A DNA stretch of 64,000 nucleotides from Paracoccus fontiphilus (GCF_017356265.1 NZ_JAFNAW010000001.1:1-64000), one strand, 5' to 3'; shown: positions 16,331 through 26,380, counted from the stretch's first letter. Numbers and translations: made by a program. Notes: generated by a model from the letters alone, not told the origin.

Positions 16331-17794
16331 TCATGCCGACCTTGCATGGGTCGCGGTCAGTTCGTCGCCCGTCCGCAGGACCGCCGCCAGCGCCGCGTCG
16401 ATGTCCTCGTCCGTGGTGCGGTGGTTGCAGATCGCCGCCCGCAGCCCGTGCTGGCCATGGACCGTGGTGTCCGAGAAGGCGGCGACCCCCTGTTCCTGCA
16501 GGCGCATCATGATCTCTCCGTTCAGCGCGGCCAGGGCGGCGGGGTCCAGCCCGCCGGGATCATGGCGGAAGCAGACGATGTCCAGCGTGACCGGCGACAG
16601 CCGCACCAGCCGGGGATGGGCGTCGATCCTGTCCGCCATGCGCCGCGCCTGGTCGATGTTGCGCCCGATGATCCGGCCGAACCGCGCGGTGCCGTGTTCG
16701 CGCAGCATCATCCAGACCTTCAGCGCCCGGAACCCGCGAGAGGTCTGGACCCCCAGATCGAACAGCCAGCCCCCCGCCGCGATCCCGCGCAGGGCCGGGT
16801 CCAGGTATTCGGAATGCAGCGCGAAGCTGCCCAGGTGGGCGGCCGCGTCGCGCACCAGCACGCAGCCCGCCTCGAAGGGAACGTGCAGGCTCTTGTGCGG
16901 GTCCAGGGCCAGGCTGTCGGCGCGCTCGATCCCGTCCAGCAGGGGGGCGTGGCGGGGCGACAGCCGGGCCAGGGCGCCGATGCAGCCATCGACATGGAAC
17001 CACAGCCCTTGGTCGCGGCACAGGTCGGCCAGGGCGGGCAGGGGGTCGATGGCCCCGGTGTTGACGGTGCCCGCGCTGGCGATGACGCAGGCGGGCTGCC
17101 AGCCGCCGGTGCGATCCTCGGCGATGGCTTGCGCCAGGGCCGCCATGTCCATGCGGCAGTCGGGGCCGGTCGGGACGCGCCGCAGGGCGCGGTTGCCCAG
17201 GCCCAGCAGCTCCAGCGCCTTCTGATGGCAGCCATGCACCTGGTCCGAGGCGTAGAAACGCAGGGGCCGGGGCAGGGCGGCCACGCCCCCCTCGCGCAGG
17301 TCCACGCCCGCCATGCGGTTCCGCGCCACCGTCAGGCCGATCAGGTTGGCGACCGACCCGCCGCTGGTCAGCGTGCCGCTGGCGCCTTCGGGAAAGCCCA
17401 TGATCTGGCGCAGCCAGTCGATCACCTGCCGTTCGCAGTCGGCGGCGGCATGGTTGCCCCCGCCCAGGTTCGACCCGTCGGCGGCGGCTAGGAAATCGGC
17501 CAGGGCCCCCGTCAGGCTGGAGGCGCCCATGTACCACATCCAGAACCGGGGATGCGTGTTGCCCATGGGATAGTCCAGCACCGTGTCCCAGGCCTGATCC
17601 ACCACCTGGTCGAGAGGCGTCGGCGCCACCGGCAGCGGCTGGCGCAGGCTGTCCCGCACCGCTTGCGGGACCGGCCGCCACACGGGGCGGTCGCGCAGGG
17701 CGGCGGTGCGGGCGATGGCCCGGTCCACCGCCCGGTGGGCGATGCGGGAAAATTCGCCCCAGTCAGCGGGGTCCAGCGTTTCCATGGCCGTCAT
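16331..17794 (-). CDS. PLP-dependent decarboxylase (aromatic-L-amino-acid decarboxylase family)
   Basis: A 487-residue group II decarboxylase. The PLP-binding lysine is K301 in LALDPHKSLHVP; H187 (DQVHGCH) would stack on the cofactor and D269 (WFHVDG) bind the pyridine nitrogen. The GGSVANL motif lies at 145-151. Members decarboxylate aromatic or aspartate-type amino acids; the substrate is unknown. Its ATG overlaps the stop of cysK (ATGA), so it is co-translated with cysteine synthase. This pairing suggests a sulfur-containing amino acid, possibly cysteine sulfinate or a derivative, but that is inference. Confidence 0.82.
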   Translation of the reverse strand: MTAMETLDPADWGEFSRIAHRAVDRAIARTAALRDRPVWRPVPQAVRDSLRQPLPVAPTPLDQVVDQAWDTVLDYPMGNTHPRFWMWYMGASSLTGALADFLAAADGSNLGGGNHAAADCERQVIDWLRQIMGFPEGASGTLTSGGSVANLIGLTVARNRMAGVDLREGGVAALPRPLRFYASDQVHGCHQKALELLGLGNRALRRVPTGPDCRMDMAALAQAIAEDRTGGWQPACVIASAGTVNTGAIDPLPALADLCRDQGLWFHVDGCIGALARLSPRHAPLLDGIERADSLALDPHKSLHVPFEAGCVLVRDAAAHLGSFALHSEYLDPALRGIAAGGWLFDLGVQTSRGFRALKVWMMLREHGTARFGRIIGRNIDQARRMADRIDAHPRLVRLSPVTLDIVCFRHDPGGLDPAALAALNGEIMMRLQEQGVAAFSDTTVHGQHGLRAAICNHRTTDEDIDAALAAVLRTGDELTATHARSA

Positions 17795-18867
17795 CCCATC
17801 TGATAGCCGGGCGTCGATTCGGACAGGGCGCGTTCCTCGTCGTCCATGTCCTCGGGGATGTTCTGGAACAGCGGCGTGGACAGGTAGCGCTCTCCCGTGT
17901 CGGGCAGCATGGCCAGGATCACCGTGCCGGGGTCCGACCTTTCCGCGATTCCCATGGCCACCGCGAAGGTCGATCCGCCCGACACGCCGGTCAGGATGCC
18001 TTCCTGCGCCGCAAGCTTGCGCGCCCAGGCCGTGCCGTCCGCGCCCGAGACGGGGATCAGCTCGTCATAGCCGCCGTTGTCCAGCGCCTCTTGCAGGACA
18101 TAGGGGATGAAGTCGGGGGTCCAGCCCTGGATCGGATGCGGTTCGAAGGCCGGGTGGCTGGCGGCGGGGGCGTGGTCGGGGCCGCGTTCCTGGGGCGTGC
18201 CGCTGCCGACAAGCGCGGCGTTCGCGGGCTCGCTCAGCACGATCTTGGTGTCGGGGCGTTCACGGCGCATGACGCGGGACAGTCCCGTCACCGTGCCGCC
18301 GGTGCCGTATCCGGTGACGATGTAGTCCAGCCGACCGCCCGCGAAATCGCCCAGGATTTCCTGCGCCGTGGTGGATTCGTGGATGTCGGCGTTGGCCTCG
18401 GTCTCGAACTGGCGGGCCAGGAACCAGCCGTGCTTTTCCGCAAGCTCCACCGCCTTGTTGTACATGCCGGTGCCCTTCTGCGCGCGGGGCGTCAGGATGA
18501 CCTTGGCGCCCATCATCCGCATCAGCCGCCGCCGCTCGACCGAGAAGCTGTCGGCCATGGTCACGACCAGCGGATAGCCCTTCTGCGCGCAGACCATGGC
18601 CAGGCCGATGCCGGTGTTGCCGCTGGTCGCCTCGACCACGGTCTGGCCGGGGCGCAGGGTGCCCGCGCGCTCGGCCGCCTCGATGATGTTCAGGGCCAGG
18701 CGGTCCTTGACGGATGCGGCGGGATTGAAGAACTCGGCCTTGACGTAGATCGTGACGCCCTCGGGCGACAGGTTGTTGACGCGGATGGTCGGCGTGTCGC
18801 CCACCGTGTCCAGGATGCTGTCATACAGCCTGCCGCGTCCTTTGGTGGTCCTGATGGTGTCTGACAT
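17791..18867 (-). CDS. cysK: Cysteine synthase A (O-acetylserine sulfhydrylase)
   Basis: A 358-residue PLP enzyme making cysteine from O-acetylserine and sulfide. PLP lysine K54 (NPAASVKDR), TSGNTG at 81-86 and the phosphate loop GTGGTVTG at 188-195 are intact. It is longer than usual (310-330), with an insertion near 218-235 and an extended C-terminus. The ATG follows a GAGGAG-type site. It is first in a coupled pair with a PLP decarboxylase and divergent from a winged-helix/TPR regulator, which may control it. A cystathionine beta-synthase-like activity cannot be excluded. Confidence 0.87.
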   Translation of the reverse strand: MSDTIRTTKGRGRLYDSILDTVGDTPTIRVNNLSPEGVTIYVKAEFFNPAASVKDRLALNIIEAAERAGTLRPGQTVVEATSGNTGIGLAMVCAQKGYPLVVTMADSFSVERRRLMRMMGAKVILTPRAQKGTGMYNKAVELAEKHGWFLARQFETEANADIHESTTAQEILGDFAGGRLDYIVTGYGTGGTVTGLSRVMRRERPDTKIVLSEPANAALVGSGTPQERGPDHAPAASHPAFEPHPIQGWTPDFIPYVLQEALDNGGYDELIPVSGADGTAWARKLAAQEGILTGVSGGSTFAVAMGIAERSDPGTVILAMLPDTGERYLSTPLFQNIPEDMDDEERALSESTPGYQMG

Positions 18868-18933
18868 GAACGGCTACTCCTCAGCGAAACTGGCGGCATC
18901 ATAGCCCGGCAGACGCCGAAAAGCTTGATGCAG

Positions 18934-18976
18934 GCATGAAGAAATCATGCAGAACGCCCCCGTTCGGCGCTATACT
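18934..18976 (+). promoter_or_regulatory. Dyad operator candidate and -10 box for a possibly leaderless regulator mRNA
   Basis: GCATGA (18934-18939) and TCATGC (18945-18950) form a perfect inverted repeat with a 5-base spacer. A TATACT hexamer at 18971-18976 lies only five bases before the regulator ATG, so transcription could begin at or near that ATG. No good -35 hexamer is visible at the expected spacing, suggesting an activator-dependent promoter using the dyad. It lies in the divergent cysK/regulator gap. Confidence 0.4.
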
Positions 18977-18981
18977 GGCGC

Positions 18982-20496
18982 ATGATCTACCGGTTCGGCG
19001 ATCACCAACTGGACGACCAGCGGTTCGAGCTGCGGCGGAAGGACACGCCCATCCCGGTCGAGCCGCAGGTGTTTCTTGTGCTGCGCGAACTCTTGCGCGC
19101 GGGCGGGCGTCTGGTCGGCAAGGACGAACTGGCCGACGTGGTCTGGGGCGGCGCGGTGTCGGATGCCAGCATCGCCAGCCGCATCCGCGCCGCCCGCGCC
19201 GCCCTGGGCGACGACGGCGAGCGACAGGCCGTGATCCGCACCGTGCATGGCCGGGGCTTCCGGCTGATGCAGCCGGTCAGCGCCGTCCCGCAGGCGGGCG
19301 CCGCCCCCGGCGCGCCCTCGCTGGCGGTGCTGCCCTTCGGGACCGCCGGCCTGCCGCCCGATCGCGCCATCCTGACCGAGGCCTTGGCCCACGAGATCCT
19401 GCGCGCCTTGTCGCGGCTGCGCTGGCTCACGGTGATCGCGCGAGGATCGTCCTTCCGCTTTGGCCGCGCCGATGGCGGCCTGTCTGCCATCGGCGCCCGG
19501 CTTGGGGCGCGCTATCTGCTGACCGGCACGGTCGAGCTGTCGGGCGACATCCTGACCGTCAGCCCCGAACTGGTCGAGGCCGAAGGCGCCCGCATCCTCT
19601 GGGCGGACCGGCTGTCCGCGCCCCTGGACCGGCTGGCCGAGTTGCAGGCGACCATCGTCGCCGCGCTGTGCACGGCGCTGGAACTGCACGTTCCCCTGAA
19701 CGAGGCGCACCTTGCCGAAGGGCGCGACATCGAAAGCCTGGATGCCTGGGCCAGCTATCACCTGGGACTGCGACAGATGTTCCACTTCACCGCCGAGGGA
19801 AACCGGCGCGCGGCGGAATGCTTCGGCCAGGCGATCCGGCTGGACCCCGGCTTTGCGCGCGCCCATGCCGGGCTGTCCTTCACCAGCTTCCAGGATGCCT
19901 TCCTGCGCTATGGACCCGACCGTGACCGGGCGGCCTGTGCGGCCCGCGCCCATGCGGAACGCAGCCTGGAACTGGACCCGCTGGACCCGTTCGGGGCCTT
20001 CACGCTGGGCCGGTCCTACTGGCTGACGGACCAGATCGACGTGGCCTCGGGCTGGCTGGCGCGGGCGACGGACCTGAACCCGAACTACGCGCAGGGCTTC
20101 TATTGCAAGGGAATCCTGGCGACGATCCTGGCGCGCCGCGACCAGGCGGAGGAGGGGGTGGACCGCGCCCTGCGGCTGTCCCCGCTGGACCCGCTGCTGT
20201 ATGGGATGTTCGGCACGCGCGCCCTGTCGCTGCTGCAGGGCGATGACCCCGCCTGCGCGGCGGACTGGGGTGACAGGGCTGCATCGGCGCCGCACGCGCA
20301 TTTCCTGATCGGCATGATCGCCATGGCCGCGAACGGACTGGCCGGGCGCACTGGTCAGGCCGAAAGCTGGGGCCGCCATGTCCGCGTCCTGCGCCCCGAT
20401 GCCAGCCGAGAACTGTTCTTCACCGCCTTTCCGCTGCGCGACGACGGCGCACGGCAGCGGATCGGGGCGGAACTGGCGCGGCGCGGCTTCGCCTGA
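18982..20496 (+). CDS. OmpR-type winged-helix regulator with TPR region (CadC/HilA-like architecture)
   Basis: A 504-residue regulator. Residues 1-100 form a Trans_reg_C winged helix (FELRRKDTPIPVEPQVFLVL, then VWGGAVSDASIASRIRAARA and VHGRGFRL). Residues about 110-235 resemble the domain found between winged helix and TPRs in adenylate-cyclase-like regulators (LAVLPFGTAG, LTGTVELSGDILTVSPELVE). Residues 240-500 hold TPR-like helical repeats (AIRLDPGFARAHAGLSF, ATDLNPNYAQGF). No membrane segment is seen, so it is a soluble DNA-binding protein. Divergent from cysK. Confidence 0.82.
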   Translation: MIYRFGDHQLDDQRFELRRKDTPIPVEPQVFLVLRELLRAGGRLVGKDELADVVWGGAVSDASIASRIRAARAALGDDGERQAVIRTVHGRGFRLMQPVSAVPQAGAAPGAPSLAVLPFGTAGLPPDRAILTEALAHEILRALSRLRWLTVIARGSSFRFGRADGGLSAIGARLGARYLLTGTVELSGDILTVSPELVEAEGARILWADRLSAPLDRLAELQATIVAALCTALELHVPLNEAHLAEGRDIESLDAWASYHLGLRQMFHFTAEGNRRAAECFGQAIRLDPGFARAHAGLSFTSFQDAFLRYGPDRDRAACAARAHAERSLELDPLDPFGAFTLGRSYWLTDQIDVASGWLARATDLNPNYAQGFYCKGILATILARRDQAEEGVDRALRLSPLDPLLYGMFGTRALSLLQGDDPACAADWGDRAASAPHAHFLIGMIAMAANGLAGRTGQAESWGRHVRVLRPDASRELFFTAFPLRDDGARQRIGAELARRGFA

Positions 20497-20501
20497 CACG
20501 A

Positions 20502-20527
20502 AAAGGCCCCGGCGATGCGGGGCCTTT
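20502..20527. terminator. Bidirectional terminator between convergent genes
   Basis: AAAGGCCCC and GGGGCCTTT form a 9-bp stem with an 8-base loop, A-rich on the left and T-rich on the right. It lies between the convergent regulator gene and tctA and can serve both strands. Confidence 0.8.
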
Positions 20528-20530
20528 CCT

Positions 20531-22048
20531 TCAGTCCTCGTCCGAGGCGAGCTGGTTCAGCACCGCGCCCTTGCCGCGCGCCCGCAGGATCAGGGGCACG
20601 ATCAGCGCGATGGCCGACAAGGCCAGCAGCGTGGCCGAGACCGGCGATCCGACCAGCGTCGTCAGGTCGCCCTGGCTGATCGACAAGGCACGGCGCAACT
20701 GCTGTTCGGCCATCGGCCCCAGGATCAGGCCCACCACGACGGGCGCGATCGGATAGCCGTAAAGCCGCATCCCGTAGCCCATGACGCCGAAGATCAAGAG
20801 CATCGACAGTTCCACGGGCGAGGGGTTCGCGCCGATGGTGCCCAGCGTGGCGAAGACCAGGATGCCCGCGTAAAGCCAGGGGCGCGGGATGGTCAGCAGC
20901 CGCACCCACAGCCCGATCAAGGGCAGGTTCAGCACCAGCAGCATGAAGTTCGCGATCAGCAGGGACGCGATCAGGCCCCAGACCAGTTGCGGGTTGGTGG
21001 CAAACAGCAGCGGCCCTGGTTGCAGCCCGAACTGCTGGAAGCCCGCCAGCATGATTGCCGCCGTGGCCGTGGTGGGCAGCCCCAAGGTCAGCAGCGGCAC
21101 CAAGGTGCCTGCGGCCGAGGCGTTGTTGGCGGCCTCGGGGCCCGCCACGCCCTCGATGGCGCCGTTGCCGAATTCCTCGGGGTGCTTCGACATCTTCTTT
21201 TCCGTCGCATAGGACAGGAAGGTGGCGATGTCCGCGCCCCCGGCGGGCATGGCGCCGATGGGAAAGCCGATGATCGTGCCGCGCAGCCAGGGCTTCCAGG
21301 AGCGCGCCCAATCGCGCGCCGTCATCCAGACCGATCCCTTGACGGCGATCACCTCGTCATCGACGGCGTTCCGCTGGCCCGCGACGAACAGCGCCTCGCC
21401 CACGGCGAACATGGCGACAGCCAGCGTCGTGACCTCGATCCCGTCGAGCAACTGCGGCACGCCGTAGGCCAGCCGGGCCTGCCCGGTCAGCTGGTCGATG
21501 CCCACCAGCGCCAGCGCCAGGCCGATGAAGAGCGAGATCAGGCCCTTGCGCGCGCTTTCCCCGAAGGCCGAGGACACGGTGACAAAGGCCAGCACCATCA
21601 GCGCGAAATAGTCGCGCGGGCCGAAGACCAGGGCCAGCTTCACCACAGTCGGCGCGACAAAGGCCAGCAGGACCGTGGCGGCAAGGCCCGCGATGAAGGA
21701 CCCGATGGCGGCAGTGGCCAGCGCGGGCCCGCCGCGCCCCGCCCGCGCCATCTTGTTGCCTTCCAGCGCGGTCACGATGGACGCGCTTTCGCCCGGCGTG
21801 TTCAGCAGGATCGAGGTCGTGGACCCCCCATACATCCCGCCGTAGTAGATGCCCGCGAACATGATCAGCGACCCGGCGGGGTCGAGGCCATAGGTCACAG
21901 GCAGCAGCAGGGCCACCGTCAGCGCCGGGCCGATGCCCGGCAGCACGCCCACGGCGGTGCCCAGCGTCACGCCGATCAGCGCGTAAAGCAGGATCATCGG
22001 GTCAAGCGCGACCGACAGGCCCTGCAGCAGGAAATCGAATGTGTTCAC
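20531..22048 (-). CDS. tctA: Tripartite tricarboxylate transporter permease, large subunit TctA
   Basis: A 505-residue inner-membrane permease with about twelve hydrophobic segments. The conserved motif VGVLPGIGP lies at 33-41 and a second family motif, [15 protein letters not shown], near 82-96. It imports carboxylates with TctB and the periplasmic receptor TctC using an ion gradient. The start is GTG and overlaps the tctB stop (GTGA), so translation is coupled. Last gene of the cluster, followed by a terminator. The C-terminus is basic (RARGKG) and ends in acidic residues. Confidence 0.9.
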   Translation of the reverse strand: MNTFDFLLQGLSVALDPMILLYALIGVTLGTAVGVLPGIGPALTVALLLPVTYGLDPAGSLIMFAGIYYGGMYGGSTTSILLNTPGESASIVTALEGNKMARAGRGGPALATAAIGSFIAGLAATVLLAFVAPTVVKLALVFGPRDYFALMVLAFVTVSSAFGESARKGLISLFIGLALALVGIDQLTGQARLAYGVPQLLDGIEVTTLAVAMFAVGEALFVAGQRNAVDDEVIAVKGSVWMTARDWARSWKPWLRGTIIGFPIGAMPAGGADIATFLSYATEKKMSKHPEEFGNGAIEGVAGPEAANNASAAGTLVPLLTLGLPTTATAAIMLAGFQQFGLQPGPLLFATNPQLVWGLIASLLIANFMLLVLNLPLIGLWVRLLTIPRPWLYAGILVFATLGTIGANPSPVELSMLLIFGVMGYGMRLYGYPIAPVVVGLILGPMAEQQLRRALSISQGDLTTLVGSPVSATLLALSAIALIVPLILRARGKGAVLNQLASDED

Positions 22049-22551
22049 CCAGGCGTCCCCCGGAACAGGCCCCAGACCAGCCCTTCAAGCGGACCGGCGG
22101 GCAGGCTGAGCTTCAGAAGCCCGGCGAAGATCAGATAGACGGCCAGGGCGAAGGCGATCCCCACCGGCACGGTCAGCAACAGGTTGCGCTTGCCGAAGGC
22201 CCGCGCCGTCGCGGCGAACAGCAATCCCGTGGCGATGGAAAAGCCCACCGTCGTCAGCAGCGCCAGTTGCGCCGCCAGCCCGCCCACGATCCACAGGACG
22301 GGGCCGGCGTTCTGCGGCTCGCGTTCGGACTTGCCGGACCGGAAGGCCTCGATGGCCGACCACAGCGACAGGCCCGCCAGGCCCACCGCGATCCAGCGCG
22401 GCACGTCGGCGGGACCCACGCCGGCATAGCCGCCCGCCTGCGGCAGGCGCGCGGCGTCCGTCCAGATCACGACGGCGAGGACGGCGAGGATGACGGCGAC
22501 GACAAGCGTCGCCCCATCGGGGCGACGCGTTCCGGGGGTGGACCCGCTCAT
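22045..22551 (-). CDS. tctB: Tripartite tricarboxylate transporter small subunit TctB
   Basis: A 168-residue membrane protein with four hydrophobic segments (about 17-34, 45-63, 85-110 and 125-150), the TctB pattern. It pairs with TctA in the membrane. Its ATG overlaps the tctC stop (ATGA) and its stop overlaps tctA, so all three are translated as one coupled unit. An upstream extension is rejected because it overlaps tctC and is not hydrophobic. Confidence 0.85.
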   Translation of the reverse strand: MSGSTPGTRRPDGATLVVAVILAVLAVVIWTDAARLPQAGGYAGVGPADVPRWIAVGLAGLSLWSAIEAFRSGKSEREPQNAGPVLWIVGGLAAQLALLTTVGFSIATGLLFAATARAFGKRNLLLTVPVGIAFALAVYLIFAGLLKLSLPAGPLEGLVWGLFRGTPG

Positions 22552-23492
22552 TTCACCAGACCGATGTCCTTGAGGATCGTCTCGATGGCGGCGATGTCCT
22601 TGTCCAGCTGTGCCTGGAAGTCCGCGCCCGCCAGATAGGTGTCGGCCCATCCCTTGGTGGCCAGCGCGTCCTGCCAGGTCTTGGACTGCGCCATCTTCTC
22701 GATATCGGCGGCGATGGCGGCCTTCTGCTCGTCGGTGATGTCCGGCGCGGCGGCGACCATGCGCCAGTTCTGCATCGACACGTCAAGCCCCGCTTCCTTC
22801 AGGGTCGGCGCGTCCACACCCTCGATCCGTTCGTCCGACGACACGGCAAGGATGCGCAGCGTGCCCGCGTCGGCCTGTGCCTTGAACTCTCCCAGCGAGG
22901 AAATACCCGCCGTCACCTGGCTGCCCAGGATCGCGGCCAGGGCCTCGCCGCCGCCGGAATAGGCAATGTAGTTGATCTTGGTGGGATCGACGCCCGCCGC
23001 CTTGGCGATCAGGCCGACGGCGATGTGGTCCGCGCCGCCCGCCGAGCCGCCGGCCCAGCTGACCGCGCCGGGATCGGCCTTCAGCGCCTCGATCAGGCCG
23101 TTGATGTCCTTGATCTCGGACGCGGCGGGAACCACGATGGCCTCATACTCGCCGGTCAGGCGGGCGATGGGCGTCACGTCGGCCAGCGACACGGGGCTGG
23201 CGTTGGTCAGGATCGCGCCGACCATCACATAGCCGCCCACGATCAGCTGGTCGGCCTTGCCCTGACCCGAGGCCACGAACTGCGCCAGGCCCACGGTGCC
23301 GCCCGCGCCCGGCACGTTCTGGACCTGCACGGTGTCCGAGATGCCTTCGGCCTGCAGGGCTTCCTGCATGGTGCGGGCGGTCTGGTCCCAGCCGCCGCCG
23401 GGCGCCGCCGGGGCGATGATGGTGTAATCCTCGGCATAGGCCGGAACCGCCAGGGCGGCCGCGATCAAACCCGCGAAAAGGGTGTGCTTCAT
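22548..23492 (-). CDS. tctC: Tripartite tricarboxylate transporter substrate-binding protein TctC
   Basis: A 314-residue periplasmic receptor. Residues 1-19 are a signal peptide ending AVPAYA. The mature domain has the Bug/TctC pattern: APAAPGGGWDQTARTMQEAL, VQNVPGAGGTVGLAQF and VSWAGGSAGGADHIAVGL. The second of two close ATGs is chosen because GGAGG then stands ten bases upstream; from the first it is only one base away. The ligand is a carboxylate, probably a sugar acid given the neighbouring UxaA-type gene. Confidence 0.9.
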   Translation of the reverse strand: MKHTLFAGLIAAALAVPAYAEDYTIIAPAAPGGGWDQTARTMQEALQAEGISDTVQVQNVPGAGGTVGLAQFVASGQGKADQLIVGGYVMVGAILTNASPVSLADVTPIARLTGEYEAIVVPAASEIKDINGLIEALKADPGAVSWAGGSAGGADHIAVGLIAKAAGVDPTKINYIAYSGGGEALAAILGSQVTAGISSLGEFKAQADAGTLRILAVSSDERIEGVDAPTLKEAGLDVSMQNWRMVAAAPDITDEQKAAIAADIEKMAQSKTWQDALATKGWADTYLAGADFQAQLDKDIAAIETILKDIGLVK

Positions 23493-23636
23493 GTCTTTCA
23501 TTCCTCCCGAATGCGCATAGCGCGGGCCGGACCCTCCAGCCCGGATGGGGCGACAAAACACCAAGAACCTGTCACCAAGCTGACATGAGCGCCCAGAAAA
23601 AGCCACGGCGCCCGTGACAAGTCCGCAGTCGGGGGG

Positions 23637-25162
23637 CTACATCACCGCGCCGATCTGCCAGGGCACGAATTCGTTGCGGCCATAGCCCAGGTCCTCGGAC
23701 TTGGTCTTTCGCCCCGATGCGACGGCCAGGATGGTGTCGAAGATCTCGGCGCCCTTTTCCTCCAGCGACACGCCATCGACGATGTCGCCGCAGTTGATGT
23801 CCATGTCGCCCTCCATCCGCTGGAACAAGGGCGTGTTGGTCGCCAGCTTGATCGAGGGGACGGGCTTGCAGCCATAGGCCGATCCGCGCCCGGTGGTGAA
23901 GCACAGCACGTTGGCCCCGCCCGCCACCTGCCCGGTCGCGGCCACCGGGTCATAGCCGGGCGTGTCCATGTAGACGAAGCCCTTGCGGTCGATGCGTTCG
24001 GCGTATCGGTAAACGCCGCGCAGGGTCGCCGTGCCGCCCTTGGCGACCGCGCCCAGCGACTTTTCCAGAATCGTCGTCAGCCCGCCCGCCTTGTTGCCGG
24101 GCGAGGGGTTGTTGTTCATCTCGCCCCCGTTGCGGGTGGTGTAGTCCTTCCACCAGGCGATCAGATCGACGATCTTCTGGCCGATTTCCGGCGTCTCGGC
24201 GCGGCGGGTCAGCAGGTGTTCGGCGCCGAAGATCTCGGGCGTTTCGGACAGGATCGCGGTGCCGCCCTGGCGCACCAGGGTGTCGGCGGCGACGCCCAAG
24301 GCGGGATTGGCCGTCAGGCTGGAATAGCCGTCCGACCCGCCGCATTGCAGCGCCAGCGTCAGTTCGGATGCGGGGACCGGCTCGCGCCGAGCCCTCGCCG
24401 CGACGGGCAGCAGGTCGCGCAGGCGCGCCACGCCCGCGTCGATGGTGCTGCGGGTGCCGCCGCTGTCCTGGATGGTCAGCGACTGGAAGTGATCCCCTTC
24501 GCAGATGCCGTAGGTGTCCTTCAGGCGCGCGATCTGGAACACCTCGCAGCCCAGGCCCACCAGCAGCACGGCGGCGAAGTTGGGGTGGCTGGCATAGCCC
24601 CATTGCGTGCGCGCCAGCAGGTCGAAGCTTTCGCCCTGGGAGGCCATGCCGCAGCCCTGCCCGTGCGGCAGGGCCACGATGCCGTCGATGTCCGGGTGAT
24701 CGTCCAGCATCCCCGACCGCACCGCCTGGTCGGCGATGTAATCGACCACGGTGGCCGAACAGTTCACCGACGACAGGATGCCGATATAGTTGCGCGTGCC
24801 TACGCGGCCGTCGGGGCGGCGGAACCCTTGGAAATGCGCCGGAACCTCGCCTTGGCGCAGGCCTTCCGGGCCCCGGCCTCGGAGGAGAAGGCGTAGTCGC
24901 GTTCGAAGTCGCCGCCCATGGAAACGTTCTGTTCGTGGACCCAGTCGCCGGGGGCGATGTCAGTGCTGGCAAAGCCGATGATCTGGCCGAACTTGCGGAT
25001 CGGCTGGCCCGAGGGGATGGCCCGGCTGGCGATCTTGTGGCCGCGCGGGATGCGGCGGCTGGCGCGGACGCTGCCCTCGACCGGCGTTCCTTCGCGCAGC
25101 TCGGCGATCGCGATGACGACATTGTCCGCTTCGTTCAGTCGCAGGATCTGCGGCTTGTCCAT
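23637..25162 (-). pseudogene. UxaA-family (altronate/galactarate) dehydratase, frameshifted
   Basis: Two reading frames together make one UxaA-type hydro-lyase of about 508 residues. The N-terminal frame (from MDKPQILRLN at 25162) holds the SAF domain and runs to VHEQNVSMGGDFERDYAF, then reads nonsense to a stop. The second frame resumes with HFQGFRRPDGRVGTRNYIG and continues intact through NCSATVVDYIAD to the end at 23637. The total of 1526 bases is one short of a whole codon number, so a single-base deletion near the G/C run at 24868-24876 explains it. Either a true inactivating mutation or an assembly error. Confidence 0.85.
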
Positions 25163-25227
25163 GGCTGGTTCCCCCCGGTGCCCCATGCACGGGACAGGCC
25201 GAGTTAAGGGGGCGCGGGCCGCGCGCG

Positions 25228-26304
25228 TCAATCCCCCCGGATGGCGCGGCGCCAGCGTTCGATCAGGCGGGCGCGCTTGGCCTGGTCCAGATAGACCAGC
25301 AGGCCGGGGCTGACGGGGACGGGACGCAGTTGCGCGCCAAGCGCCGCCTGCATGGTCCGGGCGCTGTTGTCGTCGGCCACCTCGAGGCTGACGGCCGGAA
25401 GGCGCAGCTTTTCGGCCAGGATCGTCTGGCCCGCCCTGGACATGAAGAAGCCCAGGAAGCGCGCGCCCAGGTCCGGCCGGGCGGCGGCGCGCGGCACCAG
25501 CCCCACGCGAGAAACGACGACCGTGAAGTCGCGCGGCAGCACCATGCCCACGTCGGGGTGGTCGCGCGCCCAGTCCGCGGCATAGGAGCCGAGGATGTTG
25601 TAGCCGATCAGCAGCCGCCCGTCCGCCACGCGGTCGAGGATCTGCCGGCTGGTCGGGAACTGCCGCACGCCCGCCCGGCCCATGGCGCGGATCACCGACC
25701 AGATGTCGGGAAAATGTTCCTGGTCGCGGGCCAGGAACAGGTAGCCCACGGCGGACCCTTCGATGTCATAGGTACCCACGCGCCCCCGGACCGCCGCGCC
25801 GCCGCGGGCCAGCCAGTCCACAAGCTCGAACCGGGACGACGGCGGGGCGCGGTCGCGAAAGGCCGGGCGGTGATACACCAGCACTGCGGGCTCGAAGGTC
25901 AGGGCATAGGCGGTGTTGCGCCAGTTCGCCCAGCGGGGCCAGCCGGGGCTGTCGGGGGTGATCGCTTCGCGGGCATAGCCGTCATTGGCCAGCTTGATCT
26001 GCAAGTCCATGGCCGAGGAGAACGCGAAATCCGCCGTGGTCTTCCCCGCATCGGTTTCCGCGACGATGCGGTCGTTCAGCTCTCCGGTCAGCAGTTCCTC
26101 GTAATGGACGGCGATGTCGGGGTTCTGGCCCTGGAAGCCCGCGATCAGCGGGGCGGCCAGGTGGTTGTCGAGCGACGAATAGATCGTCAGGACCTGGTCC
26201 GGCGCCCCCGATGGCGCGTCATACACGAACATCTCGGCCCGGCCCGGTGCGGCAGGCAGGATCTGGACAAGCAGGGCCAGGGCAAGCGTCAGGCGCGGGA
26301 TCAT
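25228..26304 (-). CDS. ABC-type substrate-binding protein associated with the TctDE system
   Basis: A 358-residue extracytoplasmic binding protein. A signal peptide ends near residue 23 (PAAPGRA). The fold pattern is that of the iron/polyamine type: VLTIYSSLDNHLAAPLIAGF, FAFSSAMDLQIKLANDG, and GRVGTYDIEGSAVGYLFL. No ABC permease or ATPase genes are nearby. The gene is divergent by 76 bases from a TctD-like response regulator, and such proteins are often encoded with TctDE pairs, so a role as sensory partner is plausible rather than transport. Confidence 0.8.
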   Translation of the reverse strand: MIPRLTLALALLVQILPAAPGRAEMFVYDAPSGAPDQVLTIYSSLDNHLAAPLIAGFQGQNPDIAVHYEELLTGELNDRIVAETDAGKTTADFAFSSAMDLQIKLANDGYAREAITPDSPGWPRWANWRNTAYALTFEPAVLVYHRPAFRDRAPPSSRFELVDWLARGGAAVRGRVGTYDIEGSAVGYLFLARDQEHFPDIWSVIRAMGRAGVRQFPTSRQILDRVADGRLLIGYNILGSYAADWARDHPDVGMVLPRDFTVVVSRVGLVPRAAARPDLGARFLGFFMSRAGQTILAEKLRLPAVSLEVADDNSARTMQAALGAQLRPVPVSPGLLVYLDQAKRARLIERWRRAIRGD

Positions 26305-26380
26305 GGGTCCATGATGGCAGCGCCGCCGCCGGTTCACAACGTCGTTCCGCGCGGCTATCCTGCGGCCAAGGGGGACGGCA

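Noticed and set aside
20378..22138. Plus-strand frame of 586 codons opposite tctA/tctB
   Set aside because: Rich in Gln, Arg and His without pattern, and opposite a well-conserved transporter.
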